From: Alkalihalobacillus sp. YIM B00296
Lineage (GTDB): Bacteria; Bacillota; Bacilli; Bacillales; Fictibacillaceae
Reading direction: 5' to 3'
Assembly (NCBI RefSeq): GCF_020179385.1
Contig: NZ_JAIBLJ010000014.1
Location: 28,978 to 92,977, forward strand
Length of the DNA: 64,000 nt
The notes under the pieces are model-generated. The model searched no databases, was not told the origin of the DNA, and was given only the letters and a program-made list of their open reading frames with translations. A program made the translations under genes and the position numbers. Below, one piece after another: positions 45,207 through 54,317 of the stretch (positions within the stretch are counted from its first letter, which is position 1; each line of letters opens with the position of its first letter).

Positions 45207-45227
45207 TTATTACAATAATTGTAGTAA
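45207..45227. promoter_or_regulatory. Near-perfect palindrome in the divergent intergenic region
   Basis: TTATTACAAT and ATTGTAGTAA flank a central A; 9 of 10 pairs match. It lies between the RRNPP regulator and the divergent unknown gene and is a candidate operator. Confidence 0.5.
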
Positions 45228-45271
45228 GATTGTTCTTGTTTTAATTATGACACGAATGGGAGGATAGCATA

Positions 45272-46075
45272 ATGGGAAAAATGGACAATTTCTTTTACAA
45301 GACCTACGAATCGAAAGACCCTTTTTATGCTTCTGATGACCAGGAATCCGGATATAAATCAAGAAAGTCAAATAGAAAAACAGTGACAAATACCCAAGTA
45401 ACTTCAACAGATCTACTTACAGATGATCATCAAAATAAGTGGTATTATAATCGGATTGACAAAAAGGGAAATATAACACTTGTTGCGGTTAACTCGAATA
45501 ATGATGTCATCATCCAGAAGAAACTCTATGGGACTCCGAATATCTATGAATTTCCTGATCATGTAGTGGTTGCTTGTGAAGGGGACGGTGAGACAGGCTC
45601 GGTTTGTCAATTTTCCAAATCCAACTTAGAATCAGTGGAAGAATGGGAGATTGATGGCTTCATATGGGATGTCAATATGTTCAACAACTCTGTATGTGTT
45701 TCTGCTTATGTGGTCGATCTTGATATGGCACGGTTATATATCCTTAATGGCCGGTCGATTGATTTTGTCGAGCTTGGCACTCACTTTGCACCAGCAGATT
45801 TGTTAGTATTACAAAAGGATTTGTTCATTTCAGCATATCCATTGACCGAAAAGAGTCCGAAGAAAATACTGAGACTCAATAAAGACTTTGATCTTGAAAA
45901 AGAATACGATGTCTCCATCTGTCCAAGGTTCCTCTTTAAAAACGGAGAAGAGATCTTGATCCAAGAGTTGGATGTAAAAACCGGACGCTCTGATCGATAT
46001 TGTTCCTTGGATCTGTGTACAGGTAGGGAGATCATCTCGAAACGGAATAAGCCAAGACAACAGGTAAGCTTCTAA
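45272..46075 (+). CDS. Unknown soluble protein, possibly beta-propeller
   Basis: I do not recognise this 267-residue protein. It lacks a signal peptide and TM helix, has a polar N-terminal tail of about 50 residues and then alternating short beta-like stretches ('ITLVAVNSNNDVIIQKKLYG', 'FPDHVVVACEGDGETGSV', 'RLYILNGRSIDFVELGTHF') that suggest propeller-type repeats. ATG 45272 follows GGGAGG. It is divergent from the peptide-regulator pair and could be controlled by it, which is a guess from position only. Confidence 0.75.
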   Translation: MGKMDNFFYKTYESKDPFYASDDQESGYKSRKSNRKTVTNTQVTSTDLLTDDHQNKWYYNRIDKKGNITLVAVNSNNDVIIQKKLYGTPNIYEFPDHVVVACEGDGETGSVCQFSKSNLESVEEWEIDGFIWDVNMFNNSVCVSAYVVDLDMARLYILNGRSIDFVELGTHFAPADLLVLQKDLFISAYPLTEKSPKKILRLNKDFDLEKEYDVSICPRFLFKNGEEILIQELDVKTGRSDRYCSLDLCTGREIISKRNKPRQQVSF

Positions 46076-46093
46076 TAATATAACTATTCCATT

Positions 46094-46122
46094 AGGTTGG
46101 CCTTCAAAGGTCAGCCTTTTTT
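46094..46122 (+). terminator. Terminator after the unknown gene
   Basis: AGGTTGGCC and GGTCAGCCT pair imperfectly around TTCAAA and are followed by TTTTTT. Confidence 0.85.
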
Positions 46123-46196
46123 CATTAAATGTTTAAATGGTCTGATACGGATCAGGCCTAATATGAGAAAGAAGTGGTTAAGAGGAGTGGATAATT

Positions 46197-46601
46197 ATGT
46201 GGAAAGGCTCAGCTGCTGTATGTATAAGAGATCAAAAGGTGTTAATGGTTCAACAAGGAAAACCTGATGAAAGGAAGCTTTGGACCATCCCTTCTGGTGA
46301 AAAGTCAGGGAATGAAACCTATGAAGCTTGTTGTTTAAGGGAGTTGGAGGAAGAAACTGGATATAAAGGAGTGATTCAATGCTTTTTGTTCAGAAAGGAA
46401 GGACAAAGTTTCGGAATAGATGTAACAGTCCACTACTTCTTTGTCGATATTACAGGAGGAGAAAGGATGATCCAGGATCCGGACGGATTGATACATGATA
46501 TCAAATGGATGTCACTAAAGGAGTTACACGGGATTGACTTAACCTTCCCGGAAGATCTGGCTTTTCTTTCCGAATACATAAAAAGACTTGGTTTACAATA
46601 A
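46197..46601 (+). CDS. NUDIX hydrolase
   Basis: The 134-residue protein carries a full Nudix box: G and E in 'PSGEKSGNETYEACCL' followed by RELEEETGY, matching GX5EX7REUXEEXGU. Nudix enzymes hydrolyse nucleoside-diphosphate-linked compounds; the substrate is not predictable. The N-terminus 'MWKGSAAVCIRDQKVLMVQQ' is the usual first strand. Single gene. Confidence 0.92.
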   Translation: MWKGSAAVCIRDQKVLMVQQGKPDERKLWTIPSGEKSGNETYEACCLRELEEETGYKGVIQCFLFRKEGQSFGIDVTVHYFFVDITGGERMIQDPDGLIHDIKWMSLKELHGIDLTFPEDLAFLSEYIKRLGLQ

Positions 46602-46753
46602 AGCATATGGAAAATTCAGAAAATGGGAATTTTTGTTTTGCGAATTTCCCAAAATTAAAAGAAAATGGTAATTGGAATGAAATCCTTTCAAAATGTCTTT
46701 CTTTTACGAATGCTATTGTTAGACGAAAAATCTTTTAATAGGGGCACTGTAAA

Positions 46754-47980
46754 ATGAAAAGGGTAAGCATATTATGTGTGTCTCTTCTTTTAAGTTTTGT
46801 TTGGGTACTCCCGCAAAATGTAAATGCAGAAATCGACGAACCAACAGACCTTTTAAGTGAGACCTCCATTTTAATCGATGCAACAACCGGTGATGTTTTG
46901 GCAGAAGAACATCCAGATAAAAGAATGTATCCTGCAAGTATTACGAAAATCGTCACAGCCATTCTGGCTATTAAATCCGGAAAAATGGATGAAGAAGTGA
47001 CCATCAGTGAGAATGCCGCCACTACTCCAGGAACTCAGGTATATCTAGTTGAAGGAGAGAAAATGACTCTCAGGCAGCTTGTCCAAGGCTTGATGATTAA
47101 TTCGGGTAATGACGCAGCCGTTGCAATTGCTGAACACTTATCCGGAAGCACAGAAGCTTTTTCGGAGGATATGAATACTTTTGTTGAAGAGGAATTAGGA
47201 TTAAGCAACACTCATTTTGTCAATCCGAATGGCCTGCATGATGAGAACCATTATTCAACAGCTTCCGATATGGCTAAAGTCACACAATATGCACTGCAGC
47301 TGGATGAATTCAAAGAAATAGTCAGCACAAAAGAAATGGAATGGAAAGGCGCTGAATGGGAGACCACACTTTATAACCACCATAAGCTGCTCTGGCGTTA
47401 TGATGGCGCAATCGGTGTAAAGAATGGGTATACGAGTAAATCCAAGCACACCTTAGTAACTGCCGCAAGCCGTAATGGGACCTCTTTAATCGTTGTGACG
47501 ATGAAAAATGATTCATCGGAACAAGCCTATCAGGATACTGTAGAGCTATTGAATTATGGATTCGAACATTTTCAAACTGAAAAAATCAAAAAAGGTACGA
47601 TTATTACAAGCCCCGATGGTGAAGAGATCAAGTTAAATGAAGATAAAATGTTTACCCATAAGATTGGTGAAGGGTTTGAAACACTCATCAATGATGAAGG
47701 AAAACTCGTCATCAAAAATGAAGCAGATGAAGAAATCGCCTCTTTCCCGCTTGTTCCTAAGACGGAAAAGAACAGTGGAGTAAAGACAGCTATTGGAAAA
47801 GTGGATGTAGAGGAATCTCAAAACTCTTCCTTTTTACCCGTTTTATTAAAAGGAAGCTTATGGATTCTCTTAATGCTTTTTGTCTGGAACTTCATTAGGA
47901 AAATAAATAGGCGTAAGAAGAAAAGATTGCGAAAAAAAAGAATGATGGCAGAAATCAACCGGAGAAGGGGATCGATTTAG
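46754..47980 (+). CDS. D-alanyl-D-alanine carboxypeptidase (PBP5/DacF family)
   Basis: The 408-residue serine peptidase trims the terminal D-Ala of peptidoglycan stem peptides. It has a Sec signal (residues 1-25), the SxxK motif in 'MYPASITKIVTAILAI', SGN in 'GLMINSGNDAAVAIAEHL' and KTG-equivalent in 'GVKNGYTSKSKHTLV', a PBP5 C-terminal domain and a C-terminal TM anchor 'GSLWILLMLFVWNFI' with a basic tail. The start follows a weak site (AGGGGCACTGTAAA). Which Bacillus paralogue (DacA, DacB, DacF) cannot be told. Confidence 0.92.
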   Translation: MKRVSILCVSLLLSFVWVLPQNVNAEIDEPTDLLSETSILIDATTGDVLAEEHPDKRMYPASITKIVTAILAIKSGKMDEEVTISENAATTPGTQVYLVEGEKMTLRQLVQGLMINSGNDAAVAIAEHLSGSTEAFSEDMNTFVEEELGLSNTHFVNPNGLHDENHYSTASDMAKVTQYALQLDEFKEIVSTKEMEWKGAEWETTLYNHHKLLWRYDGAIGVKNGYTSKSKHTLVTAASRNGTSLIVVTMKNDSSEQAYQDTVELLNYGFEHFQTEKIKKGTIITSPDGEEIKLNEDKMFTHKIGEGFETLINDEGKLVIKNEADEEIASFPLVPKTEKNSGVKTAIGKVDVEESQNSSFLPVLLKGSLWILLMLFVWNFIRKINRRKKKRLRKKRMMAEINRRRGSI

Positions 47981-48009
47981 ACTTGATAGTCTTGTTGATC
48001 CCTTTATTT
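47965..48009 (+). terminator. Terminator at the end of the carboxypeptidase gene
   Basis: GGGGATC and GATCCC with flanking A/T pairs enclose a loop of about 23 bases; T-rich sequence follows. The left arm lies in the last codons. Confidence 0.65.
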
Positions 48010-48109
48010 CTTTTCCCTTTTAATTGGCTTATATAGGAAATACTGATCAGTTGGGTTATAATCAGCGTAAGCGTTTTTCAGAATACAGTTCAGGGGGCTG
48101 CTAATCATC

Positions 48110-48589
48110 ATGCGTTTGGAACCATCTAACCAAATTGCGCCGAAAGCATTGACGGTATGGCGTATTTACGGCGCTTTCAATAGTCTGTTTTTCATCTTAT
48201 TATCGATCGGAAGCATTGTTTTAGTGATAATGACTCCAGTTCCGATGTGGGTATCGATCGTTACCATTGTTGTTACAGCTTTACTTACATATTTATTTGT
48301 CCTGATGCTCCCAGCCATTCGACACCGTGTCTGGCGATATGAAGTACGGGAATTCGAGATTGAGTTGAAGTTCGGTCTTTTGATCATTCGCAGAGTGTTG
48401 ATCCCGATGGTGAGGGTGCAGCATGTCGATACGAAGCAAGGTCCGATCCTCCGGCACTATGATTTATCAACTGTGACTATTTCAACTGCTGCGACAACAC
48501 ATGAAATTCCAGCTCTGGACCGTGAGACAGCGGATCAGGTACGTGACTATATTTCACAAATGGCTAGGGTGACTGAAGAAGATGTATGA
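48110..48589 (+). CDS. ydbS: PH-domain (bPH2) membrane protein YdbS
   Basis: This 159-residue protein has two TM helices (about residues 22-44 and 48-70) and a bacterial PH domain ('EFEIELKFGLLIIRRVLIP', 'MVRVQHVDTKQGPILRHYDL'). It overlaps ydbT by 8 bp as in B. subtilis, where ydbS-ydbT lie upstream of the rhomboid and acpS genes and have been linked to resistance to bacteriocins. ATG 48110 is preceded by AGGGGG. Confidence 0.9.
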   Translation: MRLEPSNQIAPKALTVWRIYGAFNSLFFILLSIGSIVLVIMTPVPMWVSIVTIVVTALLTYLFVLMLPAIRHRVWRYEVREFEIELKFGLLIIRRVLIPMVRVQHVDTKQGPILRHYDLSTVTISTAATTHEIPALDRETADQVRDYISQMARVTEEDV

Positions 48590-50021
48590 TCCGACAAGAC
48601 TTCATCCATTAGCAGCAGGTTTGTCCTTTTTAAAGATGCTTAAAGAATGGATCATCCCCCTTGTATTATTTTTATTGTTCGGTCCAGGGAGTCCTGAAGG
48701 TATGGTATGGGTTTCGTTTGCCCCGTTCATCTTCGTCCTCCTATTAGGCGGATACGGAATCCTGCATTGGTATCGGTTCACCTATCATATTGAAGGTGAT
48801 GAATTGAAAATAGAGCATGGTGTATTTGTAAGGAAGAAACGATACATACCAAAAAAGAGGATCCAATCAATCGACTATACTCAAGGCATCTTCCACAGGG
48901 CTTTTGACGTCGTGAAGATCAATATTGAAACAGCTGGCGGCCCAGGGGGAGCAGAGGCTTCTTTATCGGCTGTCCGTAAAACAGATGCGGACCAATTAGC
49001 TCTCGCTTTACGTGAGGAAAAAAAAGCATCTGATGATGAACTACTATTGGAGACGAAGAGGGAAGAAGCTTCTTATACGTACAGATTATCTTTAAAGGAT
49101 CTGCTTCTGGCAGCTTCCACTTCAGGTGGGATCGGTGTTGCATTACCCCTTATCGGTACACTCAGCTCTCAATTCGATACGTTTTTACCGGATGACTTCT
49201 ATGTTGAAGCCTTCAATTGGCTTAGTGGTTTCAGTTGGATAGTCATTGCTGTGATAGCCACCTTATCTGTATTCATTGCATGGTTTGCCTCGTTTGTCGG
49301 CGTGATTTTAAAATACGCCAACTTCCAAATCAACAAGTTCGAGGATCGTATTGTGATCAGCAGAGGCCTGCTGGAAAAACGGGAACTGACACTTCCGCTT
49401 CAACGAATACAAGGATTACGGGTAGTGGAAAGCATTTTTCGCCAGCCATTCGGCTTTTCAACCGTACATGTAGAGAGTGCTGGTGGGGCTGGGCCGGAAA
49501 TGGGTGTTTCAGCAATGCTCTTTCCGTTCATCAAACGTTCTAAAATCAATGATGAGTTAGCGGAAATCCTAGAAAGATATCATATCCCTGAGGAGAAGAT
49601 GGTTCCTTTACCGAAACGAGCTATGAGACGTTATATTTTAAGGAATGCTGCTCCTGTCCTTTTCTTGATTCCTTTATTTTGGTTTGTCCCTACATCATTG
49701 TGGTTCTTGTTATTCATTCCTTTACCAATCCTTGTAATGTGGGGGATCCTGGATTTCAAAGACAGCAAATGGTTGATTGATGGCCAGTCCTTCTATATTC
49801 AAACACGTACACTTTCACGCTGTTTACTTATTACAGAAAAAAGAAGAATGCAGGATTTTGAGATCAAACAATCCATTTTCCAAAAACGTCACGATCTGAT
49901 GACGATGAAGACGGCGATTTTATCAGGTGGTGTGGGGAAGGTTTTTCAATTGAAGGATATCGAATTCGGAAGATGGAAAGAGGTTTGTGGCTGGTTTTCT
50001 CGAAAACATCGAAGAGAGTAA
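48582..50021 (+). CDS. ydbT: PH-domain membrane protein YdbT
   Basis: The 479-residue partner of YdbS has several TM helix pairs and three bPH2-type domains: 'IEHGVFVRKKRYIPKKRIQS', 'ISRGLLEKRELTLPLQRIQG' and 'RCLLITEKRRMQDFEIKQSI'. Each domain has the pattern of a basic turn followed by R-hydrophobic-Q. It begins inside the end of ydbS, so translation is coupled, and ends before a clear terminator. Confidence 0.9.
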   Translation: MYDPTRLHPLAAGLSFLKMLKEWIIPLVLFLLFGPGSPEGMVWVSFAPFIFVLLLGGYGILHWYRFTYHIEGDELKIEHGVFVRKKRYIPKKRIQSIDYTQGIFHRAFDVVKINIETAGGPGGAEASLSAVRKTDADQLALALREEKKASDDELLLETKREEASYTYRLSLKDLLLAASTSGGIGVALPLIGTLSSQFDTFLPDDFYVEAFNWLSGFSWIVIAVIATLSVFIAWFASFVGVILKYANFQINKFEDRIVISRGLLEKRELTLPLQRIQGLRVVESIFRQPFGFSTVHVESAGGAGPEMGVSAMLFPFIKRSKINDELAEILERYHIPEEKMVPLPKRAMRRYILRNAAPVLFLIPLFWFVPTSLWFLLFIPLPILVMWGILDFKDSKWLIDGQSFYIQTRTLSRCLLITEKRRMQDFEIKQSIFQKRHDLMTMKTAILSGGVGKVFQLKDIEFGRWKEVCGWFSRKHRRE

Positions 50022-50083
50022 ATTATAATGAAAGACAACTGTATGGAAAAAAGAAACGATCAAAACAATTTAATCCTAAAATC

Positions 50084-50116
50084 AAAACAGGAGTTGAAGA
50101 AGTTACTCCTGTTTTT
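50084..50116 (+). terminator. ydbST terminator
   Basis: ACAGGAGT (50087-50094) and ACTCCTGT (50105-50112) are exact complements followed by TTTTT. Confidence 0.92.
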
Positions 50117-50172
50117 GCATTTAAAAAAGGTTACGTTTTTTATTTGTAAGATAGGAACACATGAAATTCTGG

Positions 50173-50327
50173 GCGCTTTTCTTGATGTCCAGTTCCATTG
50201 CGCTTTTCTTGATGTCTAGTTCCATCGCCCAACCAGTTGGATCACTTCAATCCTCTTGTGGCGGCAGCCTCCTCGTCGGACTTACAGTGACCTTCGTGGC
50301 TGCCCAGGGCGATTACGCTTTTCTTTA
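50173..50327 (+). repeat. Dispersed intergenic repeat, copy C (short form)
   Basis: It shares the frame motifs of copies A, B and D but lacks the 62 bp segment. Its first 27 bases (GCGCTTTTCTTGATGTCC...) are tandemly duplicated at 50200-50226. The right end (CGCTTTTCTTTA) supplies the stop codon of the convergent rhomboid gene. Confidence 0.85.
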
Positions 50328-50915
50328 ACCATACCGTTTTCGTTTTCCCATCAGGATGATCGGACCTAATGCTGCTCCTCCAATTAAACCGAAGAGGTGG
50401 CCCAGTATATTGATGTTAGGGGTTACGAATGTCATGACCAAGCTTAAGACAAGGATTGTCATAACGATTTGTTTATTTTGTTGATCGATCAACTCTTTAC
50501 GTGCATAAATGATGTACACATATAAACCGAATAGACCAAATATCGAACCAGAGGCACCGATGTGACTATAACTAGGTCCTTGGAGAATAAAAGTTGCGAT
50601 ATTAGCAATCACCCCGGATCCGAGGTAACCTATAATGAATTTGAATTTCCCTAGGATCCGTTCCAGTCCTGGACCGAATAGGAATAATGAAAATGTGTTG
50701 AACAGGACATGGGGAAAAGATTCGTGGATGAAAATCGGCGTTACGAGCCTCCAATATTCACCTAATCCGATATAAAAATTGATGCCAGCTGTAAGGTGCA
50801 ACAATGCGGGGAATAAATTGACACCGATAAATAAAACGATATGAAGAGCCATGATTATGGTGATAATAGGATACAACCTTCTGAACGATCGGAAATTTTC
50901 TGTCCGGATAAACAT
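50325..50915 (-). CDS. ydcA: Rhomboid-family intramembrane serine protease
   Basis: The 196-residue protein has six TM helices and rhomboid motifs: 'YWRLVTPIFIHESFPHVLFN' (HxxxN), the nucleophile in 'SHIGASGSIFGLFG' and the catalytic His in 'NINILGHLFGLIGGAALG'. It occupies the ydcA position of the B. subtilis chromosome but on the opposite strand to its neighbours. Its stop codon lies in the end of repeat copy C, so the C-terminus after 'KRKRYG' may have been set by the repeat. Confidence 0.92.
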   Translation of the reverse strand: MFIRTENFRSFRRLYPIITIIMALHIVLFIGVNLFPALLHLTAGINFYIGLGEYWRLVTPIFIHESFPHVLFNTFSLFLFGPGLERILGKFKFIIGYLGSGVIANIATFILQGPSYSHIGASGSIFGLFGLYVYIIYARKELIDQQNKQIVMTILVLSLVMTFVTPNINILGHLFGLIGGAALGPIILMGKRKRYG

Positions 50916-51072
50916 GGGGAAGCCCTCCCTTTTACAAATAGGGTTCTGTTTGGTTATTTAATGAAAGATTCAAAATAAATGTTATGGAATCATTACCTAT
51001 TCAGTTTATCATATTAGTTGAATGGAGTCTGATTGGATGATTCCAAATTGCAGATAAGAGGTGTCAAACAAT

Positions 51073-51435
51073 ATGATCATTGGGATTGGCATAGATATTG
51101 TTGAAATGGAACGGGTTCAACATACATATGAACGTCAGCCAAAATTTGTTGAACGCATTCTGACAGAGACGGAGCTCCGCTATTTCCATACATTGAAACG
51201 TCGAAAAAGCTTGGAGTTTTTAGCTGGCAGGTTTGCTGCTAAAGAAGCATATGCGAAAGCGGCAGGGACAGGTATCGGAAGGTGCCTTAGCTGGAAGGAC
51301 ATTCAAATCCTCCCGAATGAAGCCGGAAAACCAATAATAGAAGATCGGGATCCTGAGTGGAGTGCCCATGTCTCCATTTCCCATAGCAAAGAATTTGCAG
51401 TTGCACAAGTAATCCTCGAAAGCTCGTCAAGCTAG
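51073..51435 (+). CDS. acpS: Holo-[acyl-carrier-protein] synthase
   Basis: The enzyme transfers 4-phosphopantetheine from CoA to acyl carrier protein. The 120-residue protein has the magnesium-binding 'IIGIGIDIVEMERVQ' and catalytic 'FLAGRFAAKEAYAKAAGTGI' motifs and normal length. ATG 51073 follows AGAGGTG at 9 bases; GTG 51061 in the same frame is less likely. Confidence 0.95.
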   Translation: MIIGIGIDIVEMERVQHTYERQPKFVERILTETELRYFHTLKRRKSLEFLAGRFAAKEAYAKAAGTGIGRCLSWKDIQILPNEAGKPIIEDRDPEWSAHVSISHSKEFAVAQVILESSSS

Positions 51436-51718
51436 TCTGCATATTGCCAGAAGTTGTCTCATATATTTGTAGTGCGGTTAGGAGGGAACGCTGAAACATA
51501 TGGGCAGATGGTCAAGTGAGCAGCCGCCAAAGGTTTTTAACAAGGGGGTGTAGATCCAAGGAAAACTGCTTACATTCACCATGCTGGGAATCTTAAACAT
51601 CAATTCGCACTACTATAACGTTCAGGGAATCTGTGTATCCCCATAGCGGTGCATCAAAGGCCTATCTGTATAAACATATGTGAGGTCCCTCTTTTGTCAT
51701 CTATATGAGGCAAAGGAG

Positions 51719-52732
51719 ATGAAAAATTTGAAAAGAATACTCTCGCTTCTTGTGATTGCACTTATGATCACGGCGCTTGCTGCTTGTGGGTCGAAAAGCC
51801 AGAAGGATGTACTGTCGGATTTAGAAAGTACGATGGATAAAATGTCCGGTTATAAATCTGAGGCTACAATGACTCTCCAGACTGGAGAAAATCCACTGAC
51901 CTACGAGATTGAAATCTGGCATAAAAAGCCGAGTTTCTACCGGGTCAGCTTGAAGAACGCCGAGAAGGATCAAAGCCAAATGATTCTGAGAAACAGTGAT
52001 GGTGTGTTCGTGTTGACACCAGCGCTCAACAAAAGCTTCCGCTTCCAGAGTGATTGGCCGGAAAACAGCAGCCAGGTGTACTTGATGGAATCTTTGATCA
52101 GCGATATTCTAATGGATGATGATCGTAATTTCAAGACTGGAGACAAAGGCTATGTCTTCAATACCAAAACAAATTATCAAAACAAGAACCTTTACCAGCA
52201 AGAGATCACACTTGATAAGTCCAACCTGCTCCCGAGCAAAGTGAAAGTAATGGACAAAGATATGAAGGTCTTAGTAGATGTAAAGTTCAAGAACACGAAG
52301 TTGAATACGAAATTCGACGACGGAGCGTTCGATATGGAGCGCAACATGGAAAGTGCGCAGCTGGAAGTTCCGACAATGGCAACAGGGGAGAAAGACAAGA
52401 AACTTACCCCGGTGTTTCCAGAATTCGTTCCTGAGGGCACGACATTGTTGAACCAGGTCGCGAACAGCAAAGGTGATGAAGCCATTCTCACATACGCGGG
52501 AGATCAATCATTCACTATCATCCAAAAGCAGGCGACTGTTGCTCCTGCAGCCAAGATGCTGACGATGAACGAGGGTGAGCTTGTCGATTTAGGCTTTGCA
52601 GTTGGTGTATTGAATGGTACAACACTTCGCTGGTCAGTCGATGGAGTAGATTATTACCTTGCCTCGCACGATCTGACAGTAGAAGATATGGCAGCAATCG
52701 CATCATCAATGGTGATGACGCAAGGAAAATGA
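51719..52732 (+). CDS. ydcC: LolA/DUF4367-type lipoprotein YdcC
   Basis: This 337-residue lipoprotein has signal 'LKRILSLLVIALMITALAAC', then a LolA-like beta domain ('MSGYKSEATMTLQTGENPLT', 'YEIEIWHKKPSFYRVSL') and a C-terminal domain ('TLLNQVANSKGDEAILTYAG'). In B. subtilis ydcC lies between acpS and alr as here and is a sporulation-expressed (sigma-E) gene of unknown function. AAAGGAG directly abuts ATG 51719, so TTG 51728, 9 bases after it, is a good alternative start. The 280 bp upstream hold no supportable gene. Confidence 0.88.
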   Translation: MKNLKRILSLLVIALMITALAACGSKSQKDVLSDLESTMDKMSGYKSEATMTLQTGENPLTYEIEIWHKKPSFYRVSLKNAEKDQSQMILRNSDGVFVLTPALNKSFRFQSDWPENSSQVYLMESLISDILMDDDRNFKTGDKGYVFNTKTNYQNKNLYQQEITLDKSNLLPSKVKVMDKDMKVLVDVKFKNTKLNTKFDDGAFDMERNMESAQLEVPTMATGEKDKKLTPVFPEFVPEGTTLLNQVANSKGDEAILTYAGDQSFTIIQKQATVAPAAKMLTMNEGELVDLGFAVGVLNGTTLRWSVDGVDYYLASHDLTVEDMAAIASSMVMTQGK

Positions 52733-52739
52733 TGGATTG

Positions 52740-52786
52740 ACAGGCTGGAAGAATAGAACCGATATTCTTTTAAGCCTGTTTTTTTG
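52740..52786 (+). terminator. ydcC terminator
   Basis: ACAGGCT (52740-52746) and AGCCTGT (52773-52779), with inner AGAAT/ATTCT, are followed by a run of T. Confidence 0.9.
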
Positions 52787-52810
52787 TGAATAGTGGGATA
52801 TCGAATGGCG

Positions 52811-52917
52811 GTGCCAGGCACTGAAACAGAGCCCAACTGCCCCAAGGGTTTTCAAATTGTACCAGGCACCGAAAGAGAGTCCTACAGGGGCAAGGCATCT
52901 AAGTCGGTGCCTGGTAC
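52811..52917. repeat. Inverted and direct GTGCCAGGCAC-type repeats
   Basis: GTACCAGGCACCGA (52859-52872) is the exact complement of TCGGTGCCTGGTAC (52904-52917), and GGTGCCAGGCACTGA (52810-52824) is a further related copy. Such sequences are frequent between Bacillus genes; no coding sequence is present. Confidence 0.75.
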
Positions 52918-53028
52918 ACAAAGATTAAACACTGCCAAACACAATAGGTAAACCTCCAAAAATAAATTTACCGTTTCGAAATGGTTATGTACAATAGAAG
53001 GAAATAGATTGGGCTAGGAGTCGTTTTC

Positions 53029-54186
53029 ATGCAATTCTACAGACCTACTTGGGCAGAAATCAATTTGGATCACATTATAGAAAACTACCTTCATATACAA
53101 AACCATTTACAGGGCGGGACGAAAGTGATGGCGATTGTGAAGGCTAATGGATATGGACATGGTGCCGTACAAGTCGCCACTAGCCTGATCGATAATGGTG
53201 TAGATCACTTAGGTGTAGCTCTGTTGGATGAAGCGATTGCCCTAAGAAGAGCCGGAATCGAGGCGCCGATCCATGTTCTAGGGTGGACTGATCCTGAATA
53301 TGCTTCAATAGCTGCACAATACAACGTTTCATTAACCGTTTTTCAATCGGAATGGCTGCAAAGTCTAGGTGGAATGGAAGATGAATTAAAGCTTCATATC
53401 AAGTTTGATACTGGCATGGGCCGTTTAGGTATAAATGATGAGAATGAGGCAAGGATAATAATCAATCAAATTAAACAAAATCAGAGTTTGAAGTTAGAAG
53501 GCGTTTTCTCACATTTTGCAACAGCTGATGAACTAGACTCCGAGCTTGTTGATCGTCAAATGGATCGCTTTTCGGAGTACCTCTCTCTTTTAGAAGGCGA
53601 AGGTGGATCTCCGGGGCTCATTCATTTCGGAAACAGTGCTGGGGCTATTCGCTTTCCGAAGTATAGACAGCATTATGTCCGGGTTGGAATTTCGCTTTAT
53701 GGCCTTTCTCCATCAGAGGAGATTAAAAGTATCCTGTCATTTCCTCTTAAACAAGCTTTTACATTACACAGTAGGTTGACCCATGTGAAAAAAATCAGAC
53801 CTGGAGATACCTTAAGTTACGGGGCGACTTATCGTGCTGAAAAGGAAGAGTGGGTTGGAACGGTACCTATCGGATATGCAGATGGATGGTTCCGAAGATA
53901 TGCCGAAAAAGGCTCAGTCCTCGTCAACGGTCAACCGGCAAAAATCGTCGGCCGCATCTGTATGGATCAGCTTATGGTGAAATTGCCATATAAGGTTGCT
54001 GTAGGAACTGAAGTCATACTATTGGGGCATCAAGGGTCTGAGGCGATTACCATTGATGATGTTGCAAACCAAAACGGAACGATCAACTATGAAATACCCT
54101 GCGCGATCTCCTCTCGAGTGCCGAGAATTTACAAAAAAAATAACAAAATCATTGAAACAATGAATCAAACTTTAAATAATTCGTAA
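53029..54186 (+). CDS. alr: Alanine racemase
   Basis: The PLP enzyme makes D-alanine for peptidoglycan. The 385-residue protein has the PLP lysine in 'VMAIVKANGYGHGAVQVA', 'DTGMGRLGI' and the second catalytic base Tyr in 'GDTLSYGATYRAE', with the C-terminal domain 'VGRICMDQLMVKLP'. ATG 53029 follows TAGGAG. It is the gene before ndoAI-ndoA as in B. subtilis. Confidence 0.97.
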   Translation: MQFYRPTWAEINLDHIIENYLHIQNHLQGGTKVMAIVKANGYGHGAVQVATSLIDNGVDHLGVALLDEAIALRRAGIEAPIHVLGWTDPEYASIAAQYNVSLTVFQSEWLQSLGGMEDELKLHIKFDTGMGRLGINDENEARIIINQIKQNQSLKLEGVFSHFATADELDSELVDRQMDRFSEYLSLLEGEGGSPGLIHFGNSAGAIRFPKYRQHYVRVGISLYGLSPSEEIKSILSFPLKQAFTLHSRLTHVKKIRPGDTLSYGATYRAEKEEWVGTVPIGYADGWFRRYAEKGSVLVNGQPAKIVGRICMDQLMVKLPYKVAVGTEVILLGHQGSEAITIDDVANQNGTINYEIPCAISSRVPRIYKKNNKIIETMNQTLNNS

Positions 54187-54317
54187 ATTATTAAAGGAAA
54201 TCGGCTGATATTGGCGAAAAGGATATACTGAGATTGCTTTGCAAAATTGCGTCTAGGATGGTACTATTAATAGGGGATTTCAGAGAGAGCGTAGCAGTTA
54301 GCTGGAGGTGGATTTTT

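Noticed and set aside
46735..47022. Long minus-strand frame opposite the carboxypeptidase gene
   Set aside because: It is the shadow of a gene with clear catalytic motifs on the plus strand.
51500..51553. 17-codon frame (MGRWSSEQPPKVFNKGV) between acpS and ydcC
   Set aside because: The GGAGGG site lies 13 bases upstream, too far, and the peptide resembles nothing; kept as unexplained intergenic sequence.
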